This document shows positions 58,793 through 64,000 of a stretch of DNA of 64,000 nucleotides, piece after piece. The stretch's first letter is position 1; each line of letters opens with the position of its first letter. This stretch comes from Alcanivorax quisquiliarum (GTDB lineage: Bacteria; Pseudomonadota; Gammaproteobacteria; Pseudomonadales; Alcanivoracaceae): the NCBI RefSeq assembly GCF_023051175.1, contig NZ_JALKII010000006.1, positions 62,001 through 126,000 of the forward strand. Direction: 5' to 3'. The position numbers were made by a program, and so were the translations under genes. Under the pieces are notes generated by a model. That model saw only the letters and a list, made by a program, of their open reading frames with translations, did no database searches and had not been told where the DNA came from.

Positions 58793-58817
58793 AAAAAAAA
58801 GACTCCGTTGAGGAGCC
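58793..58817 (-). terminator. Terminator of fur
   Basis: Minus strand GGCTCC (58817-58812), TCAAC loop, GGAGTC (58806-58801), then eight Ts (58800-58793). It is 11 bases after the fur stop. Confidence 0.88.
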
Positions 58818-58828
58818 TTCGACTGAGT

Positions 58829-59239
58829 TCATTGCTTCTTCGGCCGCACATACAGCACCAGCGAGTGCTCCACCAGATCATAGCCATGCTCTTCAGCGAT
58901 GATCTTCTGGCGGCGCTCGATTTCCGGGTCGAGGAATTCCAGCACCGTGCCGGTATCCAGACACACCATATGATCGTGGTGGCCCTCATCAGCCAGTTCG
59001 AACACGGCCGAGCCACCCTCGAAATTGTGCCGCATCACGATGCCAGCCTGCTCGAACTGAGTCAGCACCCGATAAACCGTTGCCAAGCCAACGTCCTCAC
59101 CGGATTCCATCAGGGCCTTGTAAATATCCTCAGCGCTCATATGCCGCTCGACGGCGGTTTCGAGCTGCTGAAGAATCTTCACCCGTGGCAGCGTGACCTT
59201 CAGGCCGGCCTTGCGTAGATCCAGATTATCCAACGTCAT
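58829..59239 (-). CDS. fur: Ferric uptake regulator Fur
   Basis: 136 residues. Winged helix (LRKAGLKVTLPRVKILQQLE ... YRVLTQFEQAGIVMRHN) and metal-binding HHDHMVCLDTG. The second cysteine of the usual CxxC is T, as in the Pseudomonas form, so the structural zinc site is atypical. Represses iron uptake genes when Fe2+ is bound. Divergent from bamE. Confidence 0.97.
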   Translation of the reverse strand: MTLDNLDLRKAGLKVTLPRVKILQQLETAVERHMSAEDIYKALMESGEDVGLATVYRVLTQFEQAGIVMRHNFEGGSAVFELADEGHHDHMVCLDTGTVLEFLDPEIERRQKIIAEEHGYDLVEHSLVLYVRPKKQ

Positions 59240-59320
59240 ATCTCCATTTGTACCTGCAAGCAGGAACGAGAGGCGGGAACCTTGTGTCCCAAAACCAAGT
59301 CTGTATTATCGCCGGAACCT

Positions 59321-59827
59321 ATGCGAAATCAAAAAACCATGCCGCTGCCCTTGTCCAGCCCACAAATCCTGACCGCAAGCCTGCTTGTCCTGACGCTTCT
59401 GAGCGCCGGATGCAGCGGCCTGCGCTTCCCCGGCGTCTACCGCATCGACATCCCCCAGGGCAACTTCGTTACCGAAGATATGCTCGGCCAGCTACAGCCG
59501 AACATGACCCCGGAACAGGTGCGTTATGTGCTGGGACAGCCGACCCTGATCGACCCTTTCACACCGGACATGTGGTTCTACCCCATGGTGTATCAGCCCG
59601 GCCGCGGGAAGAAGGTGGAACAGCGCATTGTGGTGCATTTTGATAATGGCCTTTACAGCCATCACGAAGGCGAAGTGATCAAGGATTTCCGCCGCCGCGT
59701 GACCAGCCAGCAGGATCGGGAGCTGCAAGAGCGCCTGCGCGAGCAGGAACGTGCCCGCCAGGGCGGCGACGTGCCGCAGCCCCCGGCGCCCGGCGAAGCA
59801 AACGAACCGGGCGTGCCGTCAATCTGA
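59321..59827 (+). CDS. bamE: Outer-membrane assembly lipoprotein BamE
   Basis: 168 residues from ATG 59321, whose product has a basic n-region (MRNQKTMPLP); an ATG at 59339 is an alternative. Lipobox LLSAGCSG, then the SmpA/OmlA core (QGNFVTEDMLGQLQPNMTPEQVRYVLGQPTLIDPFTPDMWFY). Member of the BAM complex. The C-terminal 45 residues are charged, with a proline-rich end. Overlaps rnfH tail-to-tail by 9 bases. Confidence 0.95.
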   Translation: MRNQKTMPLPLSSPQILTASLLVLTLLSAGCSGLRFPGVYRIDIPQGNFVTEDMLGQLQPNMTPEQVRYVLGQPTLIDPFTPDMWFYPMVYQPGRGKKVEQRIVVHFDNGLYSHHEGEVIKDFRRRVTSQQDRELQERLREQERARQGGDVPQPPAPGEANEPGVPSI

Positions 59828-60130
59828 CGTTTGACGTAGCCGCTTGCGCGCCTGCTTCGCCCGCGCCTTGCGAATCTCCTTGGGGTCAGCGAGCAGCGGG
59901 CGATAAATCTCCACCCGCTCGCCCTCCTCCAGCACCCGTTCCTGTGGCGCCTTGAGCAACTGCCCGAAAATGCCCAGCTGGTGCGCCGCCAGATCCAGCT
60001 CACCCAACTGCCCCGAAGCCACCGCCTGCGTTGCCGCCTCCAGCACCGTGGTGCCGGCTGGCACCGCCAGCTTCAATAGCCACTGGTGCGCCGGCAACGC
60101 ATAGGCCACTTCGATGTGGATCAGGCTCAC
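59819..60130 (-). CDS. rnfH: RnfH-family ubiquitin-like protein
   Basis: 103 residues: IHIEVAYALPAHQWLLKLAVPAGTTVLEAATQAV and GIFGQLLKAPQERVLEEGERVEIYRPLLADPKEIRKARAK, the RnfH/RatB signatures. The start overlaps the transporter stop (ATGA). In most relatives ratA precedes it in the smpB region, but ratA is absent here. Confidence 0.94.
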   Translation of the reverse strand: MSLIHIEVAYALPAHQWLLKLAVPAGTTVLEAATQAVASGQLGELDLAAHQLGIFGQLLKAPQERVLEEGERVEIYRPLLADPKEIRKARAKQARKRLRQTSD

Positions 60131-61608
60131 AGCTTACCCGGCGGCACACTCTCGGCGCCCTGATCAGCAGCCGGCACCTCGACCGGCACTGTGGGCGACT
60201 CCGGCGCAGCCGCCGGCTTCAGGCCCTGCCAGAGCGAGAACACGAACACCGTCCCCAGCGCCAGCGGCACCACCACGCGCAACACTGCCCGCCACACCAG
60301 ATACACACCGAAGCGCTTCATCGCCAGCTCTTTGCGCACATGGGTTTCTTTCATCACCCAACCGGCAAAAATGGCAATCAGCAAGCCGCCCACCGGCAAC
60401 ATGATGTTGATCGTGACGAAATCCACCAGGCCGAAGAACGTCTTGCCGAACAAGGTGTAATCCGACAGCACATTGAACGACAGCGCCGAGCCGATACCCA
60501 GTGTCCAGGCCAGCAAGCCCACCAATACCGCAGCCTGAGGCCGACTGAAGCCCTTCTCCACCAGCCAGGCCACCGGCGGCTCGGCAATGGAGATCGAAGA
60601 GGTCCAGGCTGCACAGACCACCAGAATAAAGAACAGCGACCCGAACAGCGCGCCCAGCGGCACCTCTGCAAACGCCAGCGGCAGGGTGACAAACAGCAGC
60701 CCCGGGCCTTCGCTCGGCGCCAGACCATTGGCAAACACCACAGGGAATATCACCATTCCCGCCATCAAGGCGACAACAGTATCCAGCACGCCCACCGTTA
60801 ACACGGTGCTGCCAATCGACACCGGCTTGCGCACGCCCTTGCCGTCCACCGTATTACGCGGCATATAGGCGCCATAGGCCATGATCGCCCCCAACCCGAT
60901 GCTTAACGTGAAGAACGCGTGCCCCACCGCCGCCAGCACAGACATACCCGTCAGCCGCGAAACATCCACCGCAAAAAGGTAGCGTAGCGCCGCTCCAAAA
61001 CCATCACTGGTCAGGGCATAGCCAAACAGGACGAGCAAAAGCAGGAACAAGAGCGGCATCAGGATACGCACCGAGGCCTCGATACCCCGCACCACCCCAC
61101 GCCCGATAACCACCATCGTCATCACCATGAACGTGGTATGGCCAGCTAGCACCAGCCAGGGATTGGCCATAATACCGTCGAACACCCCCTGCACTTCGCT
61201 GGCACTGGCTTGGTGCAATGCGCCAGAGGCCATCTCCCAGACGTAAAACAACGTCCAGCCGCCGATCACGGTATAGAACGACAGCAAGAGAAAACCTGAC
61301 AGGGCACCCAGCGCACCAACCCCCGTCCAGCGGCTGCTCACGCCGTTCTCCCGCGCCAACTTGCGCATGGAGTTGACCGGGCTCATGCCGCCACGCCGCC
61401 CGAGCATGACCTCGGCAATCATGATGGGCATGCCGACGCAGGCGATACACACCAGATATACCATCACGAAGGCACCACCACCGTTGGCGCCCGTCATGTA
61501 CGGAAACTTCCAGATATTTCCCAGACCGATCGCCGAGCCTGCCGCTGCGAGGATAAATACCCACCGACTAGTCCAGATGCCGTGAATCGGCGTGTTGTCC
61601 TTTGACAT
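60127..61608 (-). CDS. Sodium-dependent transporter of the NSS (SNF) family
   Basis: 493 residues, 11-12 membrane helices. N-terminal signature WVFILAAAGSAIGLGNIWKFPYMTGANGGGAFVMVYLV is typical of bacterial NSS transporters such as MhsT/LeuT, which take up amino acids or related solutes with Na+. Substrate unknown. Sits between smpB and rnfH, coupled to the latter. Confidence 0.92.
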   Translation of the reverse strand: MSKDNTPIHGIWTSRWVFILAAAGSAIGLGNIWKFPYMTGANGGGAFVMVYLVCIACVGMPIMIAEVMLGRRGGMSPVNSMRKLARENGVSSRWTGVGALGALSGFLLLSFYTVIGGWTLFYVWEMASGALHQASASEVQGVFDGIMANPWLVLAGHTTFMVMTMVVIGRGVVRGIEASVRILMPLLFLLLLVLFGYALTSDGFGAALRYLFAVDVSRLTGMSVLAAVGHAFFTLSIGLGAIMAYGAYMPRNTVDGKGVRKPVSIGSTVLTVGVLDTVVALMAGMVIFPVVFANGLAPSEGPGLLFVTLPLAFAEVPLGALFGSLFFILVVCAAWTSSISIAEPPVAWLVEKGFSRPQAAVLVGLLAWTLGIGSALSFNVLSDYTLFGKTFFGLVDFVTINIMLPVGGLLIAIFAGWVMKETHVRKELAMKRFGVYLVWRAVLRVVVPLALGTVFVFSLWQGLKPAAAPESPTVPVEVPAADQGAESVPPGKL

Positions 61609-61694
61609 AAAGCTGTCCCCGTTCAGGAAGCGGCCATTCTCGCCAGTTTAACCAGCGTGCTCAAGCCGCGAGCTTGCCCTATAATCGCCGCCCT

Positions 61695-62168
61695 ATGAGC
61701 AAAGCGAAATCCAGAACCGGCACCAAAGACATCGCCATCAACCGCAGAGCACGGCATGACTACCACCTCGACGAGCGTTTCGAGGCCGGCCTCGTCCTTG
61801 AAGGCTGGGAAGTCAAAGCACTGCGCGAGGGCCGCTGCAACCTGTCTGAAGCGTACATCATGCTGAAGAACGGCGAGGCGTGGCTGTTCGGCTGCCGCAT
61901 CGAGCCTCTGGGTAGCGCCAGCACCCACGTGACACCCGACCCGTTGCGGCTGCGCAAGCTGCTGCTGAACCGGCGCGAGCTGGGCCGCATCTTCGGCGGC
62001 GTTCAGAAAGAAGGCTTCACCTGCGTGCCGCTGAGCCTCTACTGGAGCCACGGCCGCGCCAAGCTGGAGATCGCACTGGCCCGCGGCAAGCAGAAGTTCG
62101 ACAAACGCGCCACCGAAAAAGAGCGCGACTGGAACCGGCAGAAACAGAGGCTGATGCGGCGCAACTGA
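61695..62168 (+). CDS. smpB: SsrA-binding protein SmpB
   Basis: 157 residues from ATG 61695 ([50 protein letters not shown]). Delivers tmRNA to stalled ribosomes. The C-terminal tail [21 protein letters not shown] is present. ssrA lies 1 kb downstream, so the two partners are close. Confidence 0.98.
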   Translation: MSKAKSRTGTKDIAINRRARHDYHLDERFEAGLVLEGWEVKALREGRCNLSEAYIMLKNGEAWLFGCRIEPLGSASTHVTPDPLRLRKLLLNRRELGRIFGGVQKEGFTCVPLSLYWSHGRAKLEIALARGKQKFDKRATEKERDWNRQKQRLMRRN

Positions 62169-62456
62169 TACGCTGCCCGCCGTGCCACCGAGCGGGGCGA
62201 AGCAAAGCCTTATCGGGCGCCGACACCGCCAGATGCCGAACAAGATGGCCATCAGGGCTTGGAGCTGCAGCGGCGCGGGATCAATCGAAGCGCCCCGCGC
62301 CGATTGGCAAAGCTGCGCTTGCTACATATTGCCCCTGCTGCACTTGCTCGCCGGAACAAGCCGCTCAATCCAGGCTCAACCCAAGCCCCATGCGTCATTA
62401 ATAGCGCCTGCAAACGGCTCAGGCATCACCAGCGCCGCGCCGCTCCGGCGCGCCGC
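62169..62456. other. Gap downstream of smpB
   Basis: No gene seen in 288 bases; G+C-rich with short overlapping frames only. Confidence 0.5.
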
Positions 62457-62493
62457 AAAAAAAATGCGGAGCCAGGCCAAACCTGCTCCGCAT
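62457..62493 (-). terminator. Terminator of the 62551-62820 gene
   Basis: On the minus strand ATGCGGAGC (62493-62485) pairs with GCTCCGCAT (62472-62464), then TTTTTTTT. Strong rho-independent terminator. Confidence 0.92.
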
Positions 62494-62550
62494 CCGCCGA
62501 CACCGCCGCGCCAGGCATCACACCCGGCGGGCTGCTGCCCAGCCATCAAG

Positions 62551-62820
62551 TCAGATCACTTTTTCGTTAGCGGCACCCACCCCGGCGCGTGGGTCCTTGC
62601 GAACCAGCCAATAAACCATCAGCCAGGCCCGCAACAACGCTGGCAGGAAAAATACCGCAAACATCACCACTGGCAGGCGAGCATCGAACAAAGCATCCAC
62701 CATCAGCAGGCCACCAAAATAGGCACCTACTGCCACCAGCAGAACCAGCGCGCGATACACCAGAGCCAGGCCCCGGCGGCTATCCAGACGATTCGATACT
62801 GCAACTATGTTTGCTTTCAT
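62551..62820 (-). CDS. Small membrane protein of unknown function (89 aa)
   Basis: 89 residues with AGAGGAAGAGAGATG upstream of ATG 62820 (strong Shine-Dalgarno). Two hydrophobic helices, VYRALVLLVAVGAYFGGLLMV (21-42) and LPVVMFAVFFLPALLRAWLMVYWLV (49-73), and charged ends. Own terminator, so monocistronic. Family not recognised. Confidence 0.7.
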   Translation of the reverse strand: MKANIVAVSNRLDSRRGLALVYRALVLLVAVGAYFGGLLMVDALFDARLPVVMFAVFFLPALLRAWLMVYWLVRKDPRAGVGAANEKVI

Positions 62821-63161
62821 CTCTCTTCCTCCTCATTGAGGATTACGCTCTGATCGGCTCCCCGGAAACGGGGCCGCCGCAAGCCTCGTGTGGTACACAG
62901 CGGAAACAGACTCTTGCTGACCCAACCCGTGGCTTGTGGCCCCGGCCCTGACGGCAACTGCTTCCTGCGCTTCAGCTCGTGTTACGAAAGGTATCATCCT
63001 GCATCTGTCAACCACATAATGGCCTCCTTGCCGGATTGTCAGACAGGAAACAGCGAAGTTTACATTTCCCAATGGCAACGTCCTGCTCGCACCCGCTGCG
63101 ACGTGGCTCGCACTTGAAAATCCACGCGCAGACCCAATTTCCTGTACACTACGCGAGATCA
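62821..63161. other. Intergenic region upstream of ssrA
   Basis: 341 bases without a gene. TACACT (63145-63150), 12 bases before the tmRNA 5' end, may be its -10 box; a matching -35 is not clear (TTGAAA at 63114 is too far). Confidence 0.45.
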
Positions 63162-63516
63162 GGGGCCGACAAGGTTTCGACGTTGGTGCTGAATCCTGTG
63201 GTGCATGTCGAGAAGGTTACGGTTCTCGTAAATCCATCGTGACACTTAAGTAATCGCAAACGACGATTCTTACGCACTGGCGGCCTAATACCCCGCCTAC
63301 GGTCAAGCGACCCAGCCTGTGGGGAAGCGCGACCGGCTAAGCTACACAGGCTCGCAATGAGGCTCGTCCCGGGCTGATTTGCTAAATCCTCAGGGAATCG
63401 GCGCTGACATCCTGCCCCTCGGGCCGTAAGCGCTTAAATCAATAGAGCGGGCTAAACATGTAGATCTGCAGGTGGATGGCTGACGGACGCGGGTTCGATT
63501 CCCGCCGGCTCCACCA
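63162..63516 (+). ncRNA. ssrA: tmRNA (ssrA)
   Basis: 355 nt from GGGGCCGAC to the 3' CCACCA. The tRNA-like ends pair (GGGGCCG with CGGCUCC), with the T arm GGGUUCGAUUCCC close to the 3' end. The tag frame begins at GCA 63256 and reads ANDDSYALAA, stop TAA 63286-63288. It rescues stalled ribosomes with SmpB. A terminator follows directly. Confidence 0.98.
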
Positions 63517-63523
63517 ATACCCA

Positions 63524-63553
63524 AACCCCAACCCTTCTCGGTTGGGGTTTTTC
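63524..63553 (+). terminator. Terminator of ssrA
   Basis: AACCCCAACC (63524-63533) pairs with GGTTGGGGTT (63540-63549) and is followed by TTT. Eight bases after the tmRNA 3' end. Confidence 0.93.
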
Positions 63554-63797
63554 ATTTCTGGGGCTGCGTACCCGCGCGGGTTCCGGCGGACTCTCTCGGA
63601 CTTCCCAGAATGAGCACCCAGCTCGCCTCGCGCCGGAATCCGCTCTCTCCGGCCAGATATTCTCTGCCACTCTCACCGGCCGAAATGGGCGAAGTCCGTG
63701 ACCGGAGAATGCCGCATCCTTTACAATCAATGACTTATCGACGGACTTGGCGAAAGGTTTGATTGGGAAACCGGTTGGGCGAAGGAAACAGCACGCT

Positions 63798-64000
63798 TCA
63801 AATCTTCCCAACCAGAGGCAGCGAGCGGCTGGTCAGGGCATCCAGGGCCAGGTGACTCAGGTAGGCGGCACCGCCCACCAGAAGGAAAGCACGCACGAGT
63901 TTTTCAAAATCATCGTCCGGCGCCCACTGGTACAGCTTGCGCATCCCCGCCACCAGGCCGGCCGCCACCACCACGCTGTGAAAGAATTGTCGGTGATGGG
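63798..64000 (-). CDS. YdjM-like membrane-bound metal hydrolase, 5' part missing
   Basis: Open from the window edge to the TGA at 63800-63798, giving the last 66 residues: HRQFFHSVVVAAGLVAGMRK near the edge and a C-terminal YLSHLALDALTSRSLPLVGKI. HR..FHS and SHL.LDALTS.S are the conserved motifs of the YdjM/DUF457 family. The start lies outside the window. The gap 63554-63797 shows no gene. Confidence 0.75.
   Translation of the reverse strand, partial: HHRQFFHSVVVAAGLVAGMRKLYQWAPDDDFEKLVRAFLLVGGAAYLSHLALDALTSRSLPLVGKI

Noticed and set aside
63452-63811. A 119-codon minus-strand frame behind ssrA
   Set aside because: It overlaps the tmRNA 3' end and its terminator; phrases such as VEPAGIEPASVSHPPADLH come from the antisense of the tRNA-like domain.
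63162-64000. A genomic island integrated at the ssrA 3' end
   Set aside because: Only a terminator, a gap and a YdjM-like gene follow within the window; no integrase or repeated att core is visible.

Overview
The window looks like a chromosomal segment of a moderately G+C-rich gammaproteobacterium. The order hrcA-grpE-dnaK-dnaJ ... dapB-carA-carB-greA-yhbY-rlmE-ftsH-folP-glmM-tpiA-secG-tRNA-Leu-tRNA-fMet-rimP-nusA-infB-rbfA-truB-rpsO-pnp is the Pseudomonas/Oceanospirillales arrangement. An Alcanivorax-like marine bacterium is my best guess, from gene order and protein style only.

Left flank (1-8.1 kb): accessory or lineage-specific genes. They are a truncated lipoprotein, DUF6746-, DUF6933- and DUF2231-type proteins, a lipoprotein sugar/sorbosone dehydrogenase, an XRE regulator beside a three-gene operon of unknown exported or membrane proteins, and a NERD-UvrD-type helicase.

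Integron-like array (about 8.2-20.8 kb): ten imperfect palindromes with integron attC ends (RYYYAAC ... GTTRRRY) separate ten gene cassettes. All but one gene pair are read on the minus strand, and many stop codons lie inside the attC. No integron integrase is visible, so this is a cluster of attC sites lacking an integrase (CALIN), or the distal part of an integron. From the presumed proximal end (right) to the distal end (left) the cassettes hold: an Mrr-type restriction enzyme; a membrane-anchored protein of unknown function; two unknown proteins (102 and 184 aa); an AAA/STAND-like ATPase; a HEPN-like protein; a two-gene Hachiman (HamA/HamB) defence system; a secreted 15-residue-repeat protein; an HNH protein; and a complete controller-endonuclease-methyltransferase restriction system. 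At least four cassettes are recognisable nucleic-acid-targeting or anti-phage functions, so the array reads as a defence store. The unknown cassettes and the ATPase/HEPN neighbours are the best places to look for something new.

Core region (21.5-56.5 kb, minus strand): pnp-rpsO-truB-rbfA-infB-nusA-rimP-tRNA-fMet (translation and transcription), tRNA-Leu-secG-tpiA-glmM-folP-ftsH-rlmE, then greA-carB-carA-dapB. A six-gene Mrp-type Na+/H+ antiporter operon (fused A/B, C, D, E, F, G) lies between dapB and dnaJ. The heat-shock cluster dnaJ-dnaK-grpE-hrcA follows, with a sigma-32-like promoter in front of grpE.

Right flank (56.7-64 kb): recN, fur, bamE, rnfH, a sodium-dependent (NSS family) transporter, smpB, a small membrane protein, the tmRNA gene ssrA (tag ANDDSYALAA) and the end of a YdjM-like membrane hydrolase. 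ratA, the usual partner of rnfH, is missing and the transporter occupies its place.
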